Shown here piece after piece: positions 19,135 through 27,716 of a DNA stretch of 64,000 nucleotides; the stretch's first letter is position 1, and each line of letters starts with the position of its first letter. The stretch spans positions 124,001 to 188,000 of the forward strand of contig JAFVPD010000030.1 in assembly GCA_017505535.1 (NCBI GenBank), given 5' to 3'. The notes under the pieces were generated by a model, which did not search any database, was not told where the DNA came from, and saw only the letters and a program-made list of their open reading frames with translations. The position numbers and the translations under genes were made by a program. This DNA is from Muribaculaceae bacterium (GTDB lineage: Bacteria > Bacteroidota > Bacteroidia > Bacteroidales > Muribaculaceae).

Positions 19135-20172
19135 ATGTGTAATAATCTAAAATTAAGTATTATCATTCCATGCTATAATGCTGGAAAATATATATATGAT
19201 TGCTTAACCAGAATTTTACACGAGCAAATCAATTCTTCTCTGAAATCTGATGAATTGGAAATTTTAATCATTAATGATGGTAGTACTGATAACACCCGTA
19301 AAATCATTGAAGATAATTTCCAACTTCCTAATGTTCATCTAATTAACAAAGAAAATGAAGGAGTAAGTATTACACGTAACATTGGTATTAAAAATGCTAA
19401 AGGTAAATGGATTGCATTCATTGATGCAGATGACTATCTTGACAATGGAAGCCTTCCTAAACTAATTGAAATAGGCGAAAATACAAATAGTGACGTGATT
19501 GCGTTTCAATATAGACTCGTCAGTCCCCACTCAAATGTCTATGGAACTAACACTCGTGTTGAAATTTCAAAGCCAACAGATGGAATATCTTACATTCATA
19601 ATACCAACGGATTAACATGGCGCACACCGGTATGGGCATACTTATTCAATACTCAGTTTCTACAATCTAATAATATCATTTTTGCAAATGATATTTTATA
19701 TTATGAGGATTTTATTTTTATGTGGAACGTATGTATTAAAGCGAAATTAATTCACAATGTAAATAATATCTTCTATAATTACGTTCAGGTCTCTGGTAGT
19801 TGTATGCATGACTATAGAAAAAATCATTTGCTGAAACTGAATAATTGTACTATGCCTCTTCTACGAGAATTAAATATATTGCACAAGCATGATCGAGATG
19901 AAATAAAAGAATACATAATTAGAGATAAAAATTCGTTTGTTTTTGGACACATCTACCGATCAATCAAATATAATTTAGGATATCATCGATTAAAGCATGA
20001 TATTGACCGATTTGAGTCTATGGGGTTATATCCAACTGCCGATTTAACCAAATATCCGGGTTATGGAAGTCTTGGGCATAAGATTCTTAGGAAAGTAATC
20101 AACAATAGAATAACATTAACTGCATTGTATATTTACTTTAAAATTGCTAATATTTTTAGGCGTAATGTATAG
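19135..20172 (+). CDS. Glycosyltransferase family 2
   Basis: 345-aa GT-A enzyme: LSIIIPCYNAGKYIYDCLTR, IINDGSTDNTRKII, and the metal-binding AFIDADDYLDN at about residue 96. The C-terminal region has IYRSIKYNLGYHRLKHDI and a hydrophobic end. The stop overlaps the initiating transferase gene by 8 bases, so the last extending enzyme and the first enzyme of the pathway are translated together. Specificity unknown. Confidence 0.9.
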   Translation: MCNNLKLSIIIPCYNAGKYIYDCLTRILHEQINSSLKSDELEILIINDGSTDNTRKIIEDNFQLPNVHLINKENEGVSITRNIGIKNAKGKWIAFIDADDYLDNGSLPKLIEIGENTNSDVIAFQYRLVSPHSNVYGTNTRVEISKPTDGISYIHNTNGLTWRTPVWAYLFNTQFLQSNNIIFANDILYYEDFIFMWNVCIKAKLIHNVNNIFYNYVQVSGSCMHDYRKNHLLKLNNCTMPLLRELNILHKHDRDEIKEYIIRDKNSFVFGHIYRSIKYNLGYHRLKHDIDRFESMGLYPTADLTKYPGYGSLGHKILRKVINNRITLTALYIYFKIANIFRRNV

Positions 20173-20770
20173 TAAATTTGTTAAACGTGGATTAGATGTC
20201 ATTTTCTCAGGCATAGCATTATTATGTTTCTGCCCAATTATACTCGTTTTGATTGCAATACTTATGATTGCGAATAAATATTCAGCATTTTTCGTTCAAG
20301 AACGCCCGGGTAAAGATGGCAAGATTTTCAAACTTGTCAAATTTAAGACTATGACTGATAAAACTGATAGCGATGGGAATCTGCTTCCAGATGACAAACG
20401 ACTAACAAAAATTGGAGCTTTTATACGCTCTACATCTCTTGATGAATTGCCACAATTATGGAATGTCTTAAAAGGTGATATGTCATTAATTGGTCCAAGA
20501 CCTCTACTAATACAATATTTACCTCTATATTCGTCTGAACAAGCCCGTAGGCATGAAGTTAAGCCCGGCATAACAGGTTGGGCTCAGATAAATGGTCGAA
20601 ATGCTATTACATGGAAGCAAAAGTTTGAATATGATGTGTGGTATGTTGATAATATTTCATTTGCTCTTGACCTCAAAATATTGTGGTTAACATTCAAAAA
20701 AGTAGTGGCACGTGAAAATATTAATTCTGCGACAAGCGCAACTATGGAATATTTTAATGGTAATAATTGA
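20165..20770 (+). CDS. PglC/WcfS-like initiating phosphoglycosyl transferase
   Basis: 201-aa monotopic enzyme that moves a sugar-1-phosphate from a UDP-sugar to undecaprenyl phosphate, the first step of repeat-unit assembly. It has an N-terminal membrane-inserted helix (about 13-35), the KLVKFKTM motif, the catalytic Asp-Glu pair in RSTSLDELPQLWNVLKGDMS, and GPRPLLIQYLPLY, HEVKPGITGWAQINGRNAI. Length and motifs match the small PglC form rather than the long WcaJ/WbaP form. ATG 20165 was chosen; an in-frame start at 20144 adds seven residues without the family start MYSKFVKRGLD. The next gene is a PglE/WcfR-like aminotransferase, suggesting an amino-deoxy sugar as first residue. Confidence 0.92.
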   Translation: MYSKFVKRGLDVIFSGIALLCFCPIILVLIAILMIANKYSAFFVQERPGKDGKIFKLVKFKTMTDKTDSDGNLLPDDKRLTKIGAFIRSTSLDELPQLWNVLKGDMSLIGPRPLLIQYLPLYSSEQARRHEVKPGITGWAQINGRNAITWKQKFEYDVWYVDNISFALDLKILWLTFKKVVARENINSATSATMEYFNGNN

Positions 20771-20802
20771 ATTTATTTTTAGCTTGTTGTACTTTATTTG
20801 TG

Positions 20803-20810
20803 TAATTTTG
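20803..20810 (+). promoter_or_regulatory. Probable internal promoter before the aminotransferase gene
   Basis: TAATTTTG lies in the 65-base gap after the initiating transferase gene and 25 bases before the aminotransferase start. It is the only sizeable gap of the locus with a TAnnTTTG match, suggesting that the last four genes can be transcribed separately from the upxY promoter. Confidence 0.55.
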
Positions 20811-20835
20811 TAGCTAAATTAATCAGAATAGGATT

Positions 20836-21972
20836 ATGAACAACAGAATACTACTATCCGTAGCTGAAATGGGAGGAACGGAACAAGAATGGATTGAAAA
20901 AGCTTTTAAAGATAATTGGATCGTTCCCCTCGGCCCAAACGTAGATGAATTTGAGTCTCGACTTGAACATTTTCTTGGGAAAGGCAATGTTGTCGCTCTA
21001 AGTGCCGGAACTGCCGCAATACATTTAGGCTTAGTAATGTTAGGAGTGGGCATCGGTGATGAAGTAATTTGTCAGTCATTCACTTTTGCAGCAAGTGCTA
21101 ATCCTATAAAATACCAAGGCGCAACACCTGTTTTTGTAGATAGCGAACCTGAGACATGGAACATGGACCCTACGGCTTTAGAAAATGCAATTATTGATAG
21201 GTTCAATAAGACAGGTAAATATCCCAAAGCTATAATCCCCGTGCATTTGTATGGTATGCCTGCCAAAATGGACGAAATAAATGCAATAGCTAATAAATAC
21301 TCAATACCGATAGTTGAAGATGCAGCCGAAGCATTAGGGTCGGAATATAAGAATAGGAATTGTGGTACTTTGGGCGATTATGGTGCGTTTAGTTTTAATG
21401 GTAACAAAATCATAACCACTTCAGGTGGAGGAGCATTAATTTGTCCAAATGAAGAGTCCGCGAGCAGAGTAAAATTTTACGCGACTCAAGCAAGAGAAAA
21501 TAAGCCGTATTACTATCATAATGTAATAGGATATAATTATCGTCTTAGTAATATTAGTGCCGGTATTGGTTGTGGCCAAATGGAGGTACTAAACCATCAC
21601 ATCAATCGTCGCAGGGAGATTCACAAAATCTATTCTGATGAGTTTGCAAAAGTTGATGGAATTGAAGTTCAACAAAATCCAAGTAATGACTTTAATTCAA
21701 ATTTTTGGTTGAGTACAATATTATTGGATTGCAATAAAATTGAAAAAAGTCCCAATGAAATTAGAGAGTCACTTAACCAACTTAACATTGAGACTCGATT
21801 ACTTTGGCGTCCAATGCACATGCAACCTGTATATGAATCAGCACCATACTATGGAGGGAACATAGCCGAAAAACTATTCGAGAGAGGACTATGCCTACCA
21901 AGCAGCTCATGTCTTACTGACGAGGAAGTATATAGGGTCCTAAATTCAATAAAACAAGTAATATCCAAATAA
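20836..21972 (+). CDS. DegT/DnrJ/EryC1 sugar aminotransferase (PglE/WcfR-like)
   Basis: 378-aa PLP enzyme that aminates a nucleotide 4-keto-6-deoxy sugar. It shows [12 protein letters not shown], the cofactor region [23 protein letters not shown] and the PLP lysine Lys191 in [15 protein letters not shown]. The sequence resembles PglE/EpsN/WcfR-type enzymes that make UDP-4-amino sugars. A GDP-perosamine synthase role is an alternative because gmd follows by 2 bases. Neither a 4,6-dehydratase for a UDP-sugar nor a PglD-like N-acetyltransferase is encoded nearby. The amino group may therefore stay free, as in Bacteroides fragilis polysaccharide A (WcfR/WcfS). Confidence 0.88.
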   Translation: MNNRILLSVAEMGGTEQEWIEKAFKDNWIVPLGPNVDEFESRLEHFLGKGNVVALSAGTAAIHLGLVMLGVGIGDEVICQSFTFAASANPIKYQGATPVFVDSEPETWNMDPTALENAIIDRFNKTGKYPKAIIPVHLYGMPAKMDEINAIANKYSIPIVEDAAEALGSEYKNRNCGTLGDYGAFSFNGNKIITTSGGGALICPNEESASRVKFYATQARENKPYYYHNVIGYNYRLSNISAGIGCGQMEVLNHHINRRREIHKIYSDEFAKVDGIEVQQNPSNDFNSNFWLSTILLDCNKIEKSPNEIRESLNQLNIETRLLWRPMHMQPVYESAPYYGGNIAEKLFERGLCLPSSSCLTDEEVYRVLNSIKQVISK

Positions 21973-21973
21973 A

Positions 21974-23050
21974 ATGGCATCAAATAAAATCGCATTAATT
22001 ACTGGAATTACAGGACAAGATGGTTCATTCTTAGCTGAATTCCTACTTGAAAAAGGTTATGAAGTTCACGGAATTATTCGTAGAAGTTCATCATTTAATA
22101 CAGGTCGAATTGAACATTTGTATTTAGACGAATGGGTAAGAGATATGAAACAGCGACGACTCATTAATCTACATTATGGTGATATGACCGATTCAAGTTC
22201 ATTGATACGCATTATCCAGGAAATACAACCTACAGAAATATACAATCTTGCCGCTCAAAGTCATGTTAAAGTGTCATTTGATGTGCCCGAATACACTGCA
22301 GAGACTGATGCAGTTGGGACATTAAGATTACTTGAAGCAGTGCGCATTCTTAAAATGGAAAACCGCACACGCATATATCAAGCCAGCACATCAGAATTAT
22401 ACGGCAAAGTGCAGGAAGTCCCCCAAAAAGAAACAACTCCATTCTATCCACGTAGCCCTTATGCGTGCGCCAAACTATATGCCTATTGGATAACAAAGAA
22501 TTATCGTGAAAGCTACGGCATGTATGCTGTAAATGGTATTTTATTTAATCATGAAAGCGAACGTCGCGGCGAGACTTTCGTGACAAGAAAAATTACATTG
22601 GCCGCAGCTCGCATCGTAAATGGTCTCCAAGATAAGTTATATTTAGGGAACTTAAATGCTCTGCGCGACTGGGGATATGCTCGAGATTATGTGGAATGTA
22701 TGTGGCTTATTATGCAACAAGATCAACCCGACGATTATGTTATTGCAACAGGTGAATATCATACTGTTAGAGAGTTCACAACTCTGGCATTTGAGCGTGT
22801 TGGTATCAAGCTCCGTTGGGAAGGTGAAGGCCTTAACGAAAAAGGTATTGACGAAAATAGCGGAAAAATTTTGGTCGAAGTTGACCCTAAATATTTTAGA
22901 CCTGCAGAGGTTGAACAGCTATTGGGTGATCCAACAAAAGCCAAAGAACAACTTGGCTGGAATCCTCGCAAAACATCATTTCAGCAACTTATAAATATTA
23001 TGGTTGATGCTGACATAGAACTCATAAAATCTCAATCAAAAAATGGATAA
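21974..23050 (+). CDS. gmd: GDP-mannose 4,6-dehydratase
   Basis: Converts GDP-D-mannose to GDP-4-keto-6-deoxy-D-mannose, the first step to GDP-L-fucose. The 358-aa SDR enzyme has the cofactor motif [20 protein letters not shown] and [11 protein letters not shown] typical of Gmd. Catalytic residues appear in [12 protein letters not shown] and the YxxxK motif in [29 protein letters not shown] is a Gmd-specific block. It overlaps fcl by 8 bases. No GDP-mannose-forming genes (manB/manC) lie in the locus, so the precursor must come from elsewhere. Confidence 0.97.
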   Translation: MASNKIALITGITGQDGSFLAEFLLEKGYEVHGIIRRSSSFNTGRIEHLYLDEWVRDMKQRRLINLHYGDMTDSSSLIRIIQEIQPTEIYNLAAQSHVKVSFDVPEYTAETDAVGTLRLLEAVRILKMENRTRIYQASTSELYGKVQEVPQKETTPFYPRSPYACAKLYAYWITKNYRESYGMYAVNGILFNHESERRGETFVTRKITLAAARIVNGLQDKLYLGNLNALRDWGYARDYVECMWLIMQQDQPDDYVIATGEYHTVREFTTLAFERVGIKLRWEGEGLNEKGIDENSGKILVEVDPKYFRPAEVEQLLGDPTKAKEQLGWNPRKTSFQQLINIMVDADIELIKSQSKNG

Positions 23051-24113
23051 ATCATCAAAGATATATGTTGCCGGGCATCGAGGGTTGGTTGGGTCTGCAA
23101 TATGGAATAATCTCATAAAACGAGGTTATACCAATCTTGTGGGTCGCACTCATGATGAATTGGATTTGCTTGATGCTGTAGCTGTCAAACATTTTTTTGA
23201 TATTGAACAACCGGAATATGTTGTATTAGCAGCAGCCCACGTTGGTGGTATAATGGCAAATAATATATATCGGGCCGATTTTATTTATCAAAATCTACAA
23301 ATTCAACAAAATGTAATTGGTGAAAGTTTCAGGCATAATGTAAAAAAACTTTTGTTTCTCGGAAGCACATGTATTTATCCTAAGTCTGCACCACAACCTA
23401 TTCCTGAAGATGCATTGTTGACTTCGCCATTGGAATACACCAATGAGCCGTACGCAATAGCCAAAATAGCAGGATTGAAGATGTGTGAAAGTTTCAACCT
23501 TCAGTATGGAACTGACTACATTGCTGTTATGCCTACAAACCTATATGGGCCACGCGATAACTTTCATCTTGAACGAAGCCATGTATTACCGGCTATGATA
23601 CGCAAAATGCATCTTGCAAAATTGCTTATGGAAAATAATGAGGAAGGATTGAGAACCGACTTAAATCGAATGCCTGTTAATGGTGTTTCGGGAGAATCTT
23701 CTTTCAAAGAAATTCAAGATCAGCTAAGTAATTTTGGCATAAACAACGGAATATTAAAACTTTGGGGCACTGGAACGCCACTAAGAGAATTTCTTTGGAG
23801 CGAAGATATGGCCGATGCATCTGTTCATATTTTGGAAAATGTATCGTTCAATGATTTAAGAGGAAATAGCCCGGAGGTAAGAATTTGCCATATCAATATT
23901 GGAACTGGGAAAGAATTGTCTATCTCTCAATTGGCCAATATTATCAAACAAGAGGTCGGATTTGAAGGAACCATAATGTGGGATTCTACAAAGCCTGATG
24001 GAACAATGAGAAAACTTTGTGATGTTTCTAAACTACACTCATTAGGTTGGAAACATTCAGTAGAAATAGAAGATGGCATTCATCGTTTGTATAAATGGTA
24101 TCAGAATCAATAA
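23043..24113 (+). CDS. fcl: GDP-L-fucose synthase
   Basis: Epimerase-reductase that turns GDP-4-keto-6-deoxymannose into GDP-L-fucose with NADPH. The 356-aa product has [18 protein letters not shown] at the N-terminus, [20 protein letters not shown], and the YxxxK motif in [36 protein letters not shown] is also characteristic. It carries the longer insertion (about residues 200-228) seen in Bacteroidota Fcl. With gmd it forms a complete branch from GDP-mannose. It overlaps the next gene by 19 bases. Confidence 0.97.
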   Translation: MDKSSKIYVAGHRGLVGSAIWNNLIKRGYTNLVGRTHDELDLLDAVAVKHFFDIEQPEYVVLAAAHVGGIMANNIYRADFIYQNLQIQQNVIGESFRHNVKKLLFLGSTCIYPKSAPQPIPEDALLTSPLEYTNEPYAIAKIAGLKMCESFNLQYGTDYIAVMPTNLYGPRDNFHLERSHVLPAMIRKMHLAKLLMENNEEGLRTDLNRMPVNGVSGESSFKEIQDQLSNFGINNGILKLWGTGTPLREFLWSEDMADASVHILENVSFNDLRGNSPEVRICHINIGTGKELSISQLANIIKQEVGFEGTIMWDSTKPDGTMRKLCDVSKLHSLGWKHSVEIEDGIHRLYKWYQNQ

Positions 24114-25069
24114 TTAATACATCAAATGTTTATTTGGGGTTACTACTTGTAATATTAATTACATGCGAATTATTGTATTTTTTTATAGCCAGGAAATTAA
24201 GGATTGGAGACAAAGTAACATCTCGTTCATCTCATCGTAAATATAAACTCACGGGAGGAGGTATTATTTTTATCATAGCTGTAGCTTTCTATTATATTTG
24301 GTTCAAACGCCCTATTGATTCCTTATTAATCGGCTCTTCTATATTAGCTCTAATTAGTTTTATTGATGACATCAAAAATATATCCCCTACTCCCCGATTA
24401 TTCGTACATTTTATTGTAGTATTTTATTCTTTTTTTTACATAATAAATTGGGGATTTATAGACATATTCATTGTTGTGCTAATATGTGGAGTAGGATTTA
24501 TTAACGCATATAATTTTATGGACGGGATCAATGGAATAACAGCCGGTTATTCTCTTGTGACTCTTTGCTCTATTTTATTCTATTATAGCGGGTTGCCGTC
24601 AGCTCCGACGACATTAATTCAAACATTAATTATTGCTACGTTAATCTTTGCATTCTTCAATTTCCGCAAAAACGCAATTTGTTTTGCCGGCGATGTAGGC
24701 TCTATCGTAATGGGATATTTAATCCTATATCTCTTAATTGACCTTATATGGGCTACTGCAGACCCTACATGCATTATATTTCTTATTGTTTATGGAGTTG
24801 ACACTGTATTTACAATCATACAGCGACTTTTCATGGGTGAAAATATTTTGCTTCCTCATAGACGTCATTTATATCAAGTGTTTGCAAATCAATGGGGGTT
24901 TGAGCATTATACGATTGCATTAGGATATGCAATGACTCAAATGGGAATAAACGTTGGTTACTTTATAATTCCACAAGATTATCGATGGACCTACATGATA
25001 TTCATAACTATAATTCTAAGTTCAATATATTTCTTGGCAAAACGTTCAACTCGAAGCAGACAACATTAA
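24095..25069 (+). CDS. WecA/MraY-type undecaprenyl-phosphate sugar-1-phosphate transferase
   Basis: 324-aa polytopic membrane enzyme that starts a glycan by moving a HexNAc-1-phosphate to undecaprenyl phosphate. Conserved cytoplasmic loops are visible: FIDDIKNISPTPRL (about 90-103), NFMDGINGITAGYS, CFAGDVGSIVMGYL and the C-terminal HRRHLYQ. It is unrelated to the PglC-like enzyme upstream, so the locus has two different initiating transferases. The start overlaps fcl by 19 bases. A bidirectional terminator follows. It may serve a second glycan, for example a fucosylated one. Confidence 0.88.
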   Translation: MVSESIINTSNVYLGLLLVILITCELLYFFIARKLRIGDKVTSRSSHRKYKLTGGGIIFIIAVAFYYIWFKRPIDSLLIGSSILALISFIDDIKNISPTPRLFVHFIVVFYSFFYIINWGFIDIFIVVLICGVGFINAYNFMDGINGITAGYSLVTLCSILFYYSGLPSAPTTLIQTLIIATLIFAFFNFRKNAICFAGDVGSIVMGYLILYLLIDLIWATADPTCIIFLIVYGVDTVFTIIQRLFMGENILLPHRRHLYQVFANQWGFEHYTIALGYAMTQMGINVGYFIIPQDYRWTYMIFITIILSSIYFLAKRSTRSRQH

Positions 25070-25108
25070 TAAATTAAACTGAATAAATCATAGTTCATAT
25101 AAAATAAT

Positions 25109-25136
25109 AAAAGCCTAAGTGATTACTTAGGCTTTT
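25109..25136. terminator. Bidirectional terminator between the capsule locus and rpmH
   Basis: A perfect 12-bp stem AAAAGCCTAAGT / ACTTAGGCTTTT with loop GATT. A-tracts and T-tracts lie on both sides, so it serves the convergent capsule transcript and rpmH. Confidence 0.92.
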
Positions 25137-25158
25137 ATTATTTTCAAACATTTATGGA

Positions 25159-25314
25159 TTATTTTCCTCCGATTGAATCTGACACTGTCAAACGTGCACG
25201 TCCTTTAGCACGACGACGAGCAAGGACTTTGCGTCCATCAGGTGTTGACATTCTTTCACGGAAACCATGCTTGTTTACTCTCTTTCTGTTTGAAGGTTGA
25301 AATGTTCTTTTCAT
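25159..25314 (-). CDS. rpmH: 50S ribosomal protein L34
   Basis: 51-aa basic protein of the large ribosomal subunit, not part of the longer reading frames. Its translation starts [20 protein letters not shown] and continues [20 protein letters not shown], the unmistakable L34 pattern. The last residues are SIGGK. Start ATG at 25314, TAA at 25159-25161. It is a monocistronic gene with its own promoter and terminator. The usual neighbours dnaA and rnpA are not present here. Confidence 0.97.
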   Translation of the reverse strand: MKRTFQPSNRKRVNKHGFRERMSTPDGRKVLARRRAKGRARLTVSDSIGGK

Positions 25315-25363
25315 TGCCGTTATTTATTTTTTTTTCGTTTATTTCATTCACAATTTCGGAGTG

Positions 25364-25395
25364 CAAATTTAGTAATAAATTTTCACTTAGACAAA
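25364..25395 (-). promoter_or_regulatory. rpmH promoter
   Basis: On the minus strand TTTG (25395-25392), a 20-base spacer and TAAATTTG (25371-25364) fit the full Bacteroidota promoter. It lies about 50 bases before rpmH. Confidence 0.8.
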
Positions 25396-25411
25396 TATCT
25401 CGCGTAAATTC

Positions 25412-26545
25412 TTAACTATTTAAGGGAACTACACCAATACCTGGTCTATCGGGGATTGTAACTTTTCCGTTCACAATCTTTATTCCATCAAAAATATCAT
25501 TAGCGATAAGTAAGTTACCGTCAAGGTCAGCCCAATCTACCATTGGTGCAAGCTGAGCTGCAGCAGTCACAGCACATGATGTTTCAGTCATACAGCCTAA
25601 CATAACCTTCATACCCATTGATTTCGCCAACACAGCCATCTTATACGCTTCATGCATACCGGTACTCTTCATCAACTTAATATTGATACCATCATAAGCT
25701 TCAGAGGCACGCTTAACATCGGGCAATCTTTGCAAAAATTCATCTGCTATAATTGGCAGAGGGCTACGCTCTCTAACCCATGCAGTTTCTTCAATCATTT
25801 CTTTTGGCATTGGCTGTTCAACGAATAAACAATTTCTCTCAGCAAGCCAATAACACATTTCCAACGCCTTTTCTTTGTCATTCCAACCTTGATTGGCGTC
25901 AACACAAATAGGACGATCGGTTTTTGAACGTATAATTTCTACTAACTCCTTATCATTGTCAAGGCCCATTTTAACTTTGAGAACATTATATGGAGCTGCT
26001 TCATCGACCTTTTGACGAACAACTTCGGCCGTATCTATACCAATAGTAAATGATGTATCGGGAGCTTTCTCAGGATTTAGCCCCCAAATTTTATACCAAG
26101 GTTGTCCCATAATCTTGCCAAGCAAATCGTGTAATGCAATATCAACTGATGCTTTAGCTGCTCGATTATCGGGGGCAACTTTATCCATATACTCGTGTAT
26201 ATCTTCAATTCGGAAAGGATCTGTAAATTGCGCCAAATCAAGTTGCGACAAAAATTTTGTTACCGACTCAACACTTTCTCCAAGGTATGGAGGCATTGAG
26301 GCTTCACCATAACCAACAATACCATCATATTCCAAGCGCACTTGAACATCAGGAGTTGTTGTGCGACTATATTTAGCAAGATTAAATGAGTGGCGAAGTT
26401 TAAGTTCATATGGCTCAAACGAAAGAGTTAATTTCCCCGATGGCGCAGTTTTACGTGTCGGAGAGCCACATGCCGAGAATGATATAGGAGAGGATAAGGC
26501 AACTAACCCCAACCCTGTTGCTTGTAAAAATTTTCTACGATTCAT
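25412..26545 (-). CDS. L-Ala-D/L-Glu epimerase (dipeptide epimerase), exported
   Basis: Enolase-superfamily enzyme of 377 aa that probably epimerises the Glu of L-Ala-D-Glu released from peptidoglycan. Catalytic elements: Lys190 and Lys192 in LKVKMGL, metal ligands Asp216 (CVDANQ), Glu243 (FVEQP) and Asp268 (IADEF), and the second lysine Lys290 in INIKLMKSTG. Unusually, an N-terminal export signal with an RR pair (MNRRKFLQATGLGLVALSS) and a Cys at 26 (SFSAC) precede the enzyme. This suggests a periplasmic, possibly Tat-dependent or lipidated form. It is the third gene of a cluster with an NlpC/P60 peptidase and a transglutaminase-like protein. Confidence 0.88.
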   Translation of the reverse strand: MNRRKFLQATGLGLVALSSPISFSACGSPTRKTAPSGKLTLSFEPYELKLRHSFNLAKYSRTTTPDVQVRLEYDGIVGYGEASMPPYLGESVESVTKFLSQLDLAQFTDPFRIEDIHEYMDKVAPDNRAAKASVDIALHDLLGKIMGQPWYKIWGLNPEKAPDTSFTIGIDTAEVVRQKVDEAAPYNVLKVKMGLDNDKELVEIIRSKTDRPICVDANQGWNDKEKALEMCYWLAERNCLFVEQPMPKEMIEETAWVRERSPLPIIADEFLQRLPDVKRASEAYDGINIKLMKSTGMHEAYKMAVLAKSMGMKVMLGCMTETSCAVTAAAQLAPMVDWADLDGNLLIANDIFDGIKIVNGKVTIPDRPGIGVVPLNS

Positions 26546-26566
26546 TATTCTGTGGTTTTAGATTTA

Positions 26567-27709
26567 TCAATTAAAATACCATTTATGGTTTGCAACTCGA
26601 GTAATACCTTTGGTGCCTTCTTGTCCATCTACTCTTATTGCCGACAGGAATGGTGTTGTCAAGTATAATTCATCTTCGGGGTCAACACTATTGACTTTAA
26701 CACGCCCAGAAGAATGAATATAGCGACCATCATGATCATATATTGCAACATGCGTTACTCGTTTTGTTTTTGCATTACCAAAGTAAAGTAAATCTCCGGC
26801 TTTGCACAGACGCCAATTTTCTGGCTCTATGCGCATACCGGTTTTGGCCTGTTGTGAAGCATCTCTCATGAGAATTATTCCATTTGCGAAATAGCTCACA
26901 CGTGCAAGGCCTGAACAGTCAAGTGCTTTTGTTGACATTCCGCCCCATAAATATGGAGTGCCCATCATAGAATAGGCAGTTTCAAGAATCTTTTCGGCAT
27001 TAAATTTTTGATTAGCCCAATCGTGTATATCTTCAACATCTGAAGCGCAAACCCAGCCAACACGACCATCGGGTAATTTGACTTTAATTTTTGAGTCATC
27101 TGAAACCACGCCTTCTACAATGCAACCATTAACAAGATCAGTCACGATATCTCTAACTGAAGTTGCTTCAGGTGAATTATATACTCTTATTTGTGGCAAT
27201 GATTTAACAATTAAACGATTGGCTGATCGCCATGATTTCATTTCATCAATAGTAAGTTTTTGCAAAGAACTTACAGGGACATAAGAAATATAGCCATCAG
27301 GAGATTGCACTCGCCACCATTCACCTTTACGTTCTAATAGTCGTAGAGGCGTACCCATCAATGCTTGAGTTACGATCTCTGCCGAATGTTTTGCGCCTCC
27401 TCTAAGACTGGCAACTGAAATTCGCACAAGAGCCCATTGATTCTCAGGGTAAACATTAATGCTATCTATATAATTAATATTATTGTTGCGCATTAGTTCT
27501 TTAAAAGCAACATGTGCTTTTGCTTCAGAAGTTTGACCATATGCAACAATACTATTTCCCGATTTCTTGAAAGAAACTTCCCATACAGCTTGACGGCTAT
27601 CGGGAGCGTATAATTTCTTAATCTCAGAATTTACCTTCTCATGCGGTAGTGATTGCGCTCCACAAAAAAATGGGAGCAAGGCTGAGATAAATAATAGTAT
27701 TTTTTTCAT
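26567..27709 (-). CDS. NlpC/P60 cysteine peptidase with SH3 domains (YkfC-like)
   Basis: Exported 380-aa peptidase predicted to cut the gamma-D-Glu to diamino-acid bond of peptidoglycan peptides. Signal peptide 1-19 (MKKILLFISALLPFFCGAQ); two bacterial SH3 domains at about 107-152 and 175-225. The NlpC/P60 domain starts at about 237, with catalytic Cys265 (ALDCSGLARV) and His320 (RVTHVAIYDHDG), then His332. This architecture is like the YkfC family of dipeptidyl gamma-D-glutamyl-diamino-acid peptidases. Its product L-Ala-D-Glu is the substrate of the epimerase encoded 21 bases downstream, so the two should act in sequence. Confidence 0.9.
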   Translation of the reverse strand: MKKILLFISALLPFFCGAQSLPHEKVNSEIKKLYAPDSRQAVWEVSFKKSGNSIVAYGQTSEAKAHVAFKELMRNNNINYIDSINVYPENQWALVRISVASLRGGAKHSAEIVTQALMGTPLRLLERKGEWWRVQSPDGYISYVPVSSLQKLTIDEMKSWRSANRLIVKSLPQIRVYNSPEATSVRDIVTDLVNGCIVEGVVSDDSKIKVKLPDGRVGWVCASDVEDIHDWANQKFNAEKILETAYSMMGTPYLWGGMSTKALDCSGLARVSYFANGIILMRDASQQAKTGMRIEPENWRLCKAGDLLYFGNAKTKRVTHVAIYDHDGRYIHSSGRVKVNSVDPEDELYLTTPFLSAIRVDGQEGTKGITRVANHKWYFN

Positions 27710-27716
27710 ATTATAA

